Shown here one piece after another: positions 1 to 5,620 of a DNA stretch of 5,620 nucleotides. Numbering within the stretch: the first letter of the stretch is position 1; the number at the start of each line of letters is the position of its first letter. Source of the DNA: Ignavibacteriota bacterium (GTDB lineage Bacteria > Bacteroidota > Ignavibacteria > UBA10030 > UBA6906); the NCBI GenBank assembly GCA_016209805.1, contig JACQVJ010000224.1, forward strand, positions 1 to 5,620, written 5' to 3'. A model generated the notes under the pieces. It was not told the origin of the DNA. It did not search any database and saw nothing but the letters and a program-made list of their open reading frames with translations. The position numbers were made by a program, and so were the translations under genes.

Positions 1-1397
1 CGCTCGCGAGGTTGTGGTTCTTGTTGATTCTGGTAGAGTGCGAGTATCGGTCCGAGAATGATGAACATCGTCAGGAACACGACACCCATCTTCCAATCTC
101 TTTTGAATTGGTAATACACACCGAGAAGTCCAATAAGCAGCGGGATGCAGAGAAGCGAGTCCCTTCCTTCACCTGCAAAGGGAGTTGACTTCCCAAACGC
201 ACCGGCGATTCCATTGAACACGTCGTTGAGGGGAAACAGATTCGCCCGGGCGTCCTGCCAGTCCCCTTCGCTCCCCGCGTAGTTCCAGAGGAGATATCGC
301 GTGAACATGTGATTCAATTGGTACCGAATCAGAAAATCCATGTCGCTTGTGTAGTTGGTGTAGATCCCCTGGTGTTGTGGCTCCTGACTGAATCGTCGCT
401 GGAAAATGGGGGCATTGCCGTACTGCTCGCGACCGAGGTATGAAGTGAGGCGGGCGAGATTACTTGGGTCGTTCTCGTTCATCGGCGGCTTCATGTTCGA
501 CCGGATGAGAACACTCGTGTACGTGGTGTAGCCGAAGAATATCAAAAGCACGGACAGCAACGCGAGGTGAAGCACCCTCTGCTTCTTTTTGTACGATGAG
601 TACACCCCGTAGCACACGAGGACAATGAGTATCCAGGGAATCGCAGCCACAACGTCGCTTTTTGTTCCTCCAAATTCTCCATCCATCATGCCGGGCAACC
701 ACTTCACGATGCCTGGATACACAATGGCAAACGTGACGATGGCAACCATCCAGAGTTTTATGAAGCCGTTGAACGAGTATTCATACCGCTTGAAGTAGAT
801 GATCATCAAGACCGGAAAAATCGACAACAAAGCCAGCAAGTGAACTCCAAGTGACAACCCAATGAGATAAGCAATGAAGAGAATGTACTTTTCATTCCCT
901 TCCTTATCGGATCGCTCCAACCAGCGCATCGCCAACCAGAGAATCGCCCCAAGAAAAAACATGCTGGCGCCATACACCTCTGCTTCAATTGCGTTATCCC
1001 AGTAGGTCGTTGACCAGGCAAGCGACAGCGCTCCGATCACGGCCGAGCCAAAGACAAGCACCTTTTCGGCAATCGTCGTGGGAATACCTCTGAACCTGGT
1101 AATAACGCGCATGATGACAAGGTAGAGGAACATGATCGCGCTCGCACTGAGGATTGCCGACAAAGCATGAGCCCGTACTGCAAGGTCGGAGACAACTGGA
1201 AACATCATTGCCACACGCGTTACAAGAAGAAAAAAGGGAGAACCGGGAGGGTGCGGAACCTGCAGCATGTACGCTGCTGCAATAAATTCTCCGACGTCCC
1301 AGAACACAACGGTCGGCGCAATGGTCACCAGATACATTGCTGCCGTTAAAAGAAAAACAAGGACAGCTATGATTCGATTGGCGGTTTGATGAGTCAT
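1..1397 (-). CDS. DUF2723 / TMEM260-like polytopic membrane protein (probable GT-C type glycosyltransferase), 3' truncated by the window edge
   Basis: An open frame starts at ATG 1397 and runs without a stop to the window edge, giving 465 complete codons; the C-terminal part lies outside. The protein is very hydrophobic, with likely membrane spans near residues 10-29, 57-70, 79-97, 113-130, 143-158, 171-201, 213-230, 252-267, 277-292, 415-430 and 438-455. Family landmarks are WDVGEFIAAAYML (33-45) followed by HPPGSPFF (49-56), with acidic Asp34 and Glu37 after the first span; YWDNAIEAEVY (132-142); a soluble stretch with NENDPSNLARL (307-317); and NQQEPQPRE (457-465), where the window stops. 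These match the DUF2723 family, which includes the human protein O-mannosyltransferase TMEM260. The acidic pair in the first loop resembles the GT-C glycosyltransferase active site. Substrate and sugar are unknown; transfer of a lipid-linked sugar to exported proteins or glycans is inference. A GAGG box lies 5 nt before the ATG. The gene follows hemW after 94 bp and probably has its own promoter. Family assignment is confident, function is not. Confidence 0.9.
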   Translation of the reverse strand, partial: MTHQTANRIIAVLVFLLTAAMYLVTIAPTVVFWDVGEFIAAAYMLQVPHPPGSPFFLLVTRVAMMFPVVSDLAVRAHALSAILSASAIMFLYLVIMRVITRFRGIPTTIAEKVLVFGSAVIGALSLAWSTTYWDNAIEAEVYGASMFFLGAILWLAMRWLERSDKEGNEKYILFIAYLIGLSLGVHLLALLSIFPVLMIIYFKRYEYSFNGFIKLWMVAIVTFAIVYPGIVKWLPGMMDGEFGGTKSDVVAAIPWILIVLVCYGVYSSYKKKQRVLHLALLSVLLIFFGYTTYTSVLIRSNMKPPMNENDPSNLARLTSYLGREQYGNAPIFQRRFSQEPQHQGIYTNYTSDMDFLIRYQLNHMFTRYLLWNYAGSEGDWQDARANLFPLNDVFNGIAGAFGKSTPFAGEGRDSLLCIPLLIGLLGVYYQFKRDWKMGVVFLTMFIILGPILALYQNQQEPQPRE

Positions 1398-1402
1398 ACG
1401 AG

Positions 1403-1406
1403 CCTC
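1403..1406 (-). promoter_or_regulatory. Ribosome binding site of the DUF2723 gene
   Basis: On the minus strand GAGG sits 5 nt upstream of the ATG at 1397. It is a short but correctly spaced Shine-Dalgarno match. It supports this ATG as the start, as does the short N-terminal tail before the first membrane span. Confidence 0.55.
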
Positions 1407-1420
1407 GAGTAGTACTAATG

Positions 1421-1439
1421 TCACTCTTTCGTGGAGTGA
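1421..1439 (-). other. Small stem-loop in the leader of the DUF2723 gene
   Basis: On the minus strand TCACTC pairs perfectly with GAGTGA (6 bp) around a 7-nt loop, CACGAAA. It lies between the proposed promoter (1457-1485) and the start codon at 1397, so it would be in the 5' untranslated region. No run of U follows it, so it is not a typical intrinsic terminator. It does not cover the GAGG box at 1403-1406. It could be a chance inverted repeat, an mRNA-stabilising hairpin or a protein-binding site; nothing in the sequence decides. Confidence 0.35.
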
Positions 1440-1456
1440 TTGGAACAAACAGAATG

Positions 1457-1485
1457 AATATAGGCTAAAAACGGGTGAGTTTCAA
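1457..1485 (-). promoter_or_regulatory. Candidate sigma70-like promoter for the DUF2723 gene
   Basis: Reading the minus strand, TTGAAA (1485-1480, one mismatch to TTGACA) is followed after exactly 17 nt by TATATT (1462-1457, one mismatch to TATAAT). The -35 box begins 7 nt after the hemW stop codon, so the element sits in the only sizeable intergenic gap of the window. Transcription would start near 1450, leaving a leader of about 50 nt. If the organism is a true Bacteroidota, its main sigma factor prefers a TAnnTTTG -10 motif, which this is not, so use of the promoter is uncertain. It is positioned sensibly between two genes of unrelated function. Confidence 0.5.
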
Positions 1486-1491
1486 GGATAG

Positions 1492-2631
1492 CTACGCGAT
1501 CAATCGCGCGCAGATTTCGTCACACACGAGATACCCTTTCGATGTCAGCCGGAGGGATTGAGCATCGAAGGTGAGTGCTTGCGCGGCAAGAAGTGCATCG
1601 ATGATCATGCTGTGTGTCGCTCTGAAATCGTCTCCGAAATCATTTCGAAGTCGATCAAGATTCACTCCATCACATCGAAGCCCGAGGAAAATTCTCTCGG
1701 TAAGAAGCTGATCGCACGAAAGCTCCTCTTCGGTGACGATAGGGAGTTCATTCATCTTGAGCTTTCTGCAATAGTGTGAGACGTTGGCAATGTTGCACCA
1801 GCGTCGCGGTTTTTCCCCGCGTTCGCTCCAGAAGGAATGCGCCGATGGTCCAAAGCCCAAGTAGTTCCCGTGGCGCCAGTAGTTGTAGTTATGTCGCGAG
1901 CGGAAACCGGACCTGGCATAGTTCGAAACCTCGTAGTGCTCGAATCCATGCGCTTCCATGAAATTCATCGTGCATTCATACAGCTCGGCCTCATCATCAG
2001 CGGGCATTGGAGAAACAAGACGAGCTTGTACCATGCGGGCGAGCGGCGTTCCATCCTCAACAATAAGGCCATAGGCAGAGATATGCTGAGGATTCAGGTG
2101 CAGTGCAGTGCGAAGATTCTGCTCCCATCTCTTCCTTGTCTGTCCCGGTAATCCATAGATAAGATCGATGCTCACATTCTCGAATCCAACTTCGCGGGCG
2201 AGACGGACGCATTCCTTTGCCTGCGCGCTATCGTGAATACGGCTCAGGAACTTCAGCTCGTCTTCATGGAATGACTGAATGCCAATGCTGAGCCGGTTCA
2301 CGCCGAGCGATCTGTATGCCGAAAGCTTCTCCTTCGTAACGGTGCCAGGATTCGTTTCAACCGTCACCTCGGCATCACGAGTGATTGGAAACGTGTCGTG
2401 GAGATGAGAAAGGATCTTCTCCAATTGCAGAGGCGCAAGGAGGGATGGCGTCCCGCCGCCGAAGAAAACAGTCTCAAACTCTCCCCTGCCTGAGAACTCC
2501 GCGCACAAATCAATCTCACGATGAAGCGCAGTCAGGAAATCTCCCATCGGAGAGAGATTCTCGATGGAGTAGAAGTCGCAGTACAAGCACTTCTTTTCAC
2601 AGAAAGGTATGTGAAAATATAAGGAAGCCAT
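1492..2631 (-). CDS. hemW: HemW, radical-SAM heme chaperone (HemN-like protein)
   Basis: This is a complete 379-residue protein, close to the usual HemW length. The N-terminal motif HIPFCEKKCLYCDFYS carries the radical-SAM CxxxCxxC cysteines at 11, 15 and 18, which hold a [4Fe-4S] cluster; the next residue is Asp19, and the extra cysteine typical of true HemN (CxxxCxxCxC) is absent. FFGGGTPSLL (56-65) is the glycine-rich SAM-binding motif. ETNPGT (92-97), LSIGIQSF (114-121) and DLIYGLPGQT (156-165) continue the radical-SAM barrel. HNYNYWRHGNYLGFGPSAHSF (247-267) is the HemW signature, and the HemN C-terminal domain follows (about 300-370, with LTSKGYLVCDEI). Such proteins were long labelled coproporphyrinogen III oxidase, but characterised members bind heme and pass it to target proteins. 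They act in the cytosol, often near the membrane. ATG 2631 lies 2 bp after the preceding signal peptidase stop and has no good Shine-Dalgarno box, so translation is probably coupled to that gene. Confidence 0.96.
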   Translation of the reverse strand: MASLYFHIPFCEKKCLYCDFYSIENLSPMGDFLTALHREIDLCAEFSGRGEFETVFFGGGTPSLLAPLQLEKILSHLHDTFPITRDAEVTVETNPGTVTKEKLSAYRSLGVNRLSIGIQSFHEDELKFLSRIHDSAQAKECVRLAREVGFENVSIDLIYGLPGQTRKRWEQNLRTALHLNPQHISAYGLIVEDGTPLARMVQARLVSPMPADDEAELYECTMNFMEAHGFEHYEVSNYARSGFRSRHNYNYWRHGNYLGFGPSAHSFWSERGEKPRRWCNIANVSHYCRKLKMNELPIVTEEELSCDQLLTERIFLGLRCDGVNLDRLRNDFGDDFRATHSMIIDALLAAQALTFDAQSLRLTSKGYLVCDEICARLIA

Positions 2632-2633
2632 TC

Positions 2634-3539
2634 TTATCGGACGATTGTAGCGATTCGCTGCCAGCGTACCGAGGCAAGTCTGTCCATGAATCCGCTTGTT
2701 CTCGACTCATCCCACGACCAGTAGACCATCATCGCCTTCCCAATGATCTGATCATCAGAAACAAACCCCCAGAATCTGCTGTCAAGACTATTGTCGCGAT
2801 TATCGCCCATCATGAAGTAGCAGTTTTTTTCTACTCGATACGTCGTGGTTGGAGAACCGTCGATCAGCACACTTCCGTCGCTGCTGTAGGCCACAATATG
2901 TCCTTCCCTCTTTATCAGATCTTCCCAAATCTGCGTTGAGGTCGCATCCAGATGGAGCGTAGCGCCAGCCTTCGGAATTGTGATGGGACCATAATTGTCC
3001 TCGTTGAACTTCGATCCACGAGGATAGATTCTCTCATCGGCGTATTTCCTCGGGTAGAGATGTCTCCCGGCAAATTTTGCATCAGCCGGAAACGGAACCC
3101 TTCGGCCATTAACAAACACAACCTTGTCGATGATCTCGAGCGTATCACCCGGAGTAGCTATGCACCGCTTCACATAGTTCATGGCGTTGTTGGCTCGTTC
3201 TCCGAAACGATTACCCGGAAACTCGAACACAACCACATCGCCTTGCCGAGGCGCAGCAAATGCCGGAAGCCTGAAATGTGGAAGCCTGATACCTGTGAAG
3301 GGGACATACCTCGGGGACTGTGCACCATAGATGAACTTATTCACGAGAAGAAAATCACCGATTAACAGTGTATCCTCCATCGATCCCGACGGGATTCGGT
3401 ACGCTTCGATAACGAAGGTCTTCAGGAGCAGCGCAACTATCACCGTGACAAAGAAGATCTCAGCGTAATCACGAATGCGGCTGCGAGCTACGTTAGCCTT
3501 CCCGGCATCGGATGTAGTTTCAATACTTTGTTCGTTCAT
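2634..3539 (-). CDS. lepB: Signal peptidase I, second tandem copy
   Basis: Type I signal peptidase (S26 family), which cuts signal peptides from exported proteins on the outer face of the cytoplasmic membrane. I chose ATG 3539 (301 residues) because GGTGAG lies 5 nt before it; an in-frame GTG at 3545 would add two residues but has a poor ribosome site. Residues below count from ATG 3539. The protein has one membrane span (about 27-45) and then IPSGSMEDTLLIGDF with nucleophile Ser53. Box C QGDVVVFEFPG (99-109) follows, then YVKRCIATPGDTLEI with general base Lys124, and box E MGDNRDNSLDSRFWGF (244-259), so the Ser-Lys dyad is intact. KFNEDNYGPITIP (177-189) is shared with the first copy. The E. 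coli enzyme has two spans, this one has one. It is about 50% identical to its upstream neighbour by eye, with diverged synonymous codons, so the duplication is old. It lies 44 bp after copy 1 and 2 bp before hemW, consistent with one operon. Confidence 0.95.
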   Translation of the reverse strand: MNEQSIETTSDAGKANVARSRIRDYAEIFFVTVIVALLLKTFVIEAYRIPSGSMEDTLLIGDFLLVNKFIYGAQSPRYVPFTGIRLPHFRLPAFAAPRQGDVVVFEFPGNRFGERANNAMNYVKRCIATPGDTLEIIDKVVFVNGRRVPFPADAKFAGRHLYPRKYADERIYPRGSKFNEDNYGPITIPKAGATLHLDATSTQIWEDLIKREGHIVAYSSDGSVLIDGSPTTTYRVEKNCYFMMGDNRDNSLDSRFWGFVSDDQIIGKAMMVYWSWDESRTSGFMDRLASVRWQRIATIVR

Positions 3540-3544
3540 TCTCA

Positions 3545-3550
3545 CTCACC
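3545..3550 (-). promoter_or_regulatory. Ribosome binding site that favours ATG 3539 for the second signal peptidase
   Basis: On the minus strand GGTGAG is separated by 5 nt (TGAGA) from ATG at 3539. It differs from GGAGG-type boxes by one base but is well spaced. The alternative in-frame GTG at 3545-3543 overlaps the end of this box and has no separate upstream match. This is why the shorter start is preferred. Confidence 0.45.
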
Positions 3551-3583
3551 GACTGCTCATGCTGCCATCAGACCACGAACTGG

Positions 3584-4486
3584 TTATCGGATGATGGTTC
3601 CTATTCTTCCCAATCGTATCGATCCCAGCTTCGACCAGAGGTCAAAGAGCGGGAAGTCAGGATTCCACGACCAATAGACGATCATCGGAGTTCCAACAAC
3701 ATTTTCTTCCGGGATGAATCCCCAAAAACGGCCGTCGAGACTGTTGTCTCTGTTGTCACCCATACCGAAGATGTAGTTCCTCTCAACGACGTAGGATTCC
3801 GTTGGTACACCATCGATCAAGATTTCGCCTTGAGCATCGAGACGCACTGAGTGTCCCTCCCGTCCGATAAAGACTCTCCATCTCTGCAAGTTATCGAGAG
3901 TAAGGGGGACGACGTTACCTTTCTTCGGCACGACCACAGGTCCCCAGTTGTCCTCGTTGAACGACGAGCCTTCAGGGAAGATGCGTGGATCCTGAATACC
4001 TGCGGGAGTGATCCGCGAGTTGTTGAATTTCATATTGCGAGGAATCGGAGCCGGCTTGCCGTTGACGTACACAACCCGGTTGATCACTTCCACTGTGTCG
4101 CCGCTCAGTGCAATTGCCCGTTTTAGATAGAACATGAATTCAGCCGACTGCACCTCGTGGCGCTGTCCTGGAAACTCGAACACAATCACATCGCCATGTT
4201 CAACATCCCTGAAACCAGGCACGCGAAACCATGGAATACGAATATTGGTAAAGGGGATCGTTCGCGGTGTTGTCCCGCCGTAGATAAATTTGTTGACGAA
4301 CAAGAAGTCGCCGGCCATGATCTCGTTTTCCATCGAGCCGGTCGGCACCTCGAATGAAGCGAGGACAAAGCTGTTGAGAAAAAAGAACGACACAAGAACA
4401 AAGACGGTATCTTTCAAGAAATCCCGCACCGGTTGCTTCCTGGTCCCATCCTTCGTCTTTCTGGGCTGCTTCTCTTGTACTGCCAT
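3584..4486 (-). CDS. lepB: Signal peptidase I, first tandem copy
   Basis: A complete 300-residue S26-family signal peptidase. A basic N-terminal tail (1-25) precedes one membrane span (about 27-46). Next come FEVPTGSMENEIMAGDF with nucleophile Ser51, box C HGDVIVFEFPGQ (97-108), FYLKRAIALSGDTVEV with general base Lys122, and box E MGDNRDNSLDGRFWGF (242-257). The dyad is complete, so the enzyme should be active as an inner-membrane protease facing the periplasm. Two differences from the second copy are notable: Thr49 replaces Ser in the PSGSM motif, and box D reads ALSGD instead of the usual PGD, a Pro-to-Ser change close to the catalytic lysine. Spacing between catalytic Lys and box E is the same in both copies (121 residues), and both proteins end in a related RI-x-TI-x-R tail, so they arose by duplication. 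ATG 4486 has a strong ribosome site. The gene starts 21 bp after lepA, the classic lepA-lepB arrangement. Confidence 0.96.
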   Translation of the reverse strand: MAVQEKQPRKTKDGTRKQPVRDFLKDTVFVLVSFFFLNSFVLASFEVPTGSMENEIMAGDFLFVNKFIYGGTTPRTIPFTNIRIPWFRVPGFRDVEHGDVIVFEFPGQRHEVQSAEFMFYLKRAIALSGDTVEVINRVVYVNGKPAPIPRNMKFNNSRITPAGIQDPRIFPEGSSFNEDNWGPVVVPKKGNVVPLTLDNLQRWRVFIGREGHSVRLDAQGEILIDGVPTESYVVERNYIFGMGDNRDNSLDGRFWGFIPEENVVGTPMIVYWSWNPDFPLFDLWSKLGSIRLGRIGTIIR

Positions 4487-4491
4487 GGTGT

Positions 4492-4498
4492 TCCTTCC
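4492..4498 (-). promoter_or_regulatory. Ribosome binding site of the first signal peptidase
   Basis: On the minus strand GGAAGGA lies 5 nt upstream of ATG 4486, inside the 21-bp gap after the lepA stop. It is the best Shine-Dalgarno match in the window and fixes this start codon. It also suggests that copy 1 is initiated independently of lepA termination. Confidence 0.7.
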
Positions 4499-4507
4499 GG
4501 TTATGTA

Positions 4508-5620
4508 TTATTCGTCTTCCATCGATAGAACTGCAAGAAAGGCTTCCTGCGGAATCTCCACACGTCCCACCTGCTTCATCCGTTTCTTACCTTCCTTTTG
4601 TTTCTCAAGCAGCTTTCGCTTTCTGGTAATATCGCCGCCGTAACATTTGGCAAGGACGTTCTTTCGCATTGCAGAGATTGTCTCTCGTGCAACAACCTTG
4701 CTGCCAATAGCCGCCTGGATAGCCACCTCAAACATTTGCCTCGGGATGAGTTTTCTCAGTTTCGCGCAGAGTTTCTTTCCCCACTCATGCGCTTTGTCGC
4801 GATGCACGATGGTGGAAAAGGCGTCCACCGACTCACCGTTCAGCAGGATATCGAGCTTCACGAGGTCGGACTCACGGAAGTCCAGCAGGTCATAGTCGAA
4901 CGAAGCATAGCCGCGGCTGGTGGACTTCAGCTTGTCATAAAAGTCGAAGATTATTTCCGAGAGAGGCATCTCATATTGGATATCTGCACGAGTCGGGTCG
5001 AGATACGTGGTGTTCTTGTAGATGCCCCGTCGGTCCATGCAGAGCTTCATGATGTTACCCACGAATTCTGTAGGAACGATGATCTGTGCTTTGATGTACG
5101 GCTCTTCCACCTTCTCGATCTCACCGAGGGGAGGCATGAACGAAGGATTATCCACCAACACAATCTCGTTGTCCCGCTTCGTCACTCGGTATTCGACGTT
5201 GGGAACAGTGTTGATAATGTTTTGATTGTATTCCCGCTCAAGCCGCTCCTGAACGATCTCCATATGCAACAAACCCAGAAAGCCGCACCTGAAACCGAAA
5301 CCGAGCGCGGTTGAGGTTTCAGGCTCATAGACGAGTGACGAATCGTTAAGCTGGAGTTTTTCAATTGCTGTCCGCAAGTCTTCGAAATCATCTGCATTGG
5401 TGGGATATACACCACTGAACACCATCGGCTTCACTACCTTGAAGCCGGGAAATGGCGCCGCCGTCGGACGCGACGTCTCGGTGATCGTGTCGCCGATCTG
5501 CGCGTCGGCCGTGCGCTTGATGCCGGCGGTGACGAACCCGACCTCGCCGGCGGCGAGCGCGTCGATCTGGTGCGGCTTGGGAAGGAAGACGCCGACCTGC
5601 TCCACCTCGAAGTCCTGTCC
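4508..5620 (-). CDS. lepA: Elongation factor 4 (LepA), C-terminal 370 residues; 5' end outside the window
   Basis: The frame is open from the window edge to TAA at 4508, giving the last 370 residues of a protein normally about 600 long. The GTPase domain (roughly the first 230 residues) is not in the window; the GTG at 5605 is an internal Val codon. The visible part begins in domain II ([34 protein letters not shown]). It continues with [19 protein letters not shown]-like [18 protein letters not shown] and [26 protein letters not shown] (domain III), then the EF-G-like domain V. The LepA-specific C-terminal domain follows, with [16 protein letters not shown], the highly conserved [19 protein letters not shown], and [12 protein letters not shown] near the end. 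LepA is a ribosome-binding GTPase that affects translation initiation and elongation under stress; family members can move tRNAs backwards on the ribosome. It is probably the first visible gene of the operon with lepB. The first 55 visible codons have a strikingly higher G+C content than the rest (see the separate entry). Confidence 0.97.
   Translation of the reverse strand, partial: GQDFEVEQVGVFLPKPHQIDALAAGEVGFVTAGIKRTADAQIGDTITETSRPTAAPFPGFKVVKPMVFSGVYPTNADDFEDLRTAIEKLQLNDSSLVYEPETSTALGFGFRCGFLGLLHMEIVQERLEREYNQNIINTVPNVEYRVTKRDNEIVLVDNPSFMPPLGEIEKVEEPYIKAQIIVPTEFVGNIMKLCMDRRGIYKNTTYLDPTRADIQYEMPLSEIIFDFYDKLKSTSRGYASFDYDLLDFRESDLVKLDILLNGESVDAFSTIVHRDKAHEWGKKLCAKLRKLIPRQMFEVAIQAAIGSKVVARETISAMRKNVLAKCYGGDITRKRKLLEKQKEGKKRMKQVGRVEIPQEAFLAVLSMEDE
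5456..5620. other. lepA: High-GC block within lepA, extending to the window edge
   Basis: Of the 55 lepA codons here, 52 end in G or C (about 95%), and the last 160 bases are about 70% G+C. The next 55 codons, downstream in the same gene, have 29 ending in G or C (about 53%). The change occurs near the Ala-Ala-Pro-Phe-Pro-Gly-Phe stretch of domain II. The frame is maintained and both sides are ordinary LepA. The upstream limit of the block is outside the window. Candidate explanations are homologous recombination with a high-GC relative or a chimeric contig joint. Confidence 0.75.

Noticed and set aside
1421..1439. Stem-loop considered as a terminator for hemW or for the upstream operon
   Set aside because: The stem is only 6 bp and is followed on the minus strand by ACATTAGTACT, without a U tract. 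The T run at 1467-1471 (minus strand) has no stem directly before it.
1492..2631. Annotation as coproporphyrinogen III dehydrogenase (HemN)
   Set aside because: The length (379), the CxxxCxxC motif followed by Asp instead of the extra cysteine of HemN, and the HNYNYW...GPSAHS signature fit HemW.
2385..2939. A 184-codon open frame on the plus strand spanning the hemW/lepB junction
   Set aside because: It is antisense to two well-supported genes, its translation resembles no family, and it is very rich in Ser and Arg. It is a shadow of the opposite-strand coding bias.
3540..3583. Tiny overlapping frames between the two signal peptidases (ATG GCA GCA TGA and ATG AGC AGT CGG TGA), considered as a leader-peptide arrangement
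   Set aside because: They are 3-4 codons long, have no ribosome site of their own, and such short frames occur often by chance. Nothing shows they are translated.
4598..5314. A 238-codon open frame on the plus strand, antisense to lepA
   Set aside because: It lies wholly opposite a strongly conserved lepA region, shows no recognisable family, has a mixed low-complexity composition rich in His and Arg, and has no genuine gene context. It is best explained as a shadow frame.
5603..5605. GTG at 5605 as the start of lepA
   Set aside because: Reading continues in frame upstream to the window edge (GQDFE before the Val), and the protein begins mid-domain II without the GTPase domain, so this GTG is an internal valine codon.

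Overview
The window is a compact block of genes that all read on the minus strand. In transcription order (right to left) they are the 3' part of lepA (back-translocating elongation factor 4), two tandem divergent type I signal peptidase genes, hemW (radical-SAM heme chaperone) and the start of a large polytopic membrane protein of the DUF2723 / TMEM260-like family. No gene on the plus strand is supported; the open frames there are antisense shadows of these genes. I see no rRNA, tRNA, CRISPR array, insertion sequence or phage gene.

The content suggests a Gram-negative member of the Bacteroidota/Chlorobiota/Ignavibacteriota (FCB) group. The reasons are the DUF2723 protein, single-span signal peptidases ending in an RI-x-TI-x-R tail, and the lepA-lepB-lepB-hemW order. 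This is inference from family knowledge, not a database match. Base composition is moderate (around 50% G+C by eye), except for the last ~165 bases.

Layout: 5620-4508 lepA (5' end outside the window); a 21-bp gap with a good ribosome binding site; 4486-3584 first signal peptidase; a 44-bp gap; 3539-2634 second signal peptidase; a 2-bp gap; 2631-1492 hemW; a 94-bp gap holding a sigma70-like promoter candidate and a small hairpin; 1397-1 DUF2723 protein, whose 3' end runs off the window.

The first four genes are packed like one operon. Functionally they link translation (LepA), removal of signal peptides from exported proteins (the two LepB enzymes) and heme trafficking (HemW). The DUF2723 gene may be read through from this operon, but it probably also has its own promoter. 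The most notable signal is an abrupt change in base composition inside lepA near position 5455: third-codon-position G+C is about 95% upstream of it and about 53% just downstream, with the reading frame and protein family unbroken. That suggests either recombination with a high-GC lepA or a chimeric assembly. Otherwise this is an ordinary housekeeping region, and I find no convincing undescribed system.
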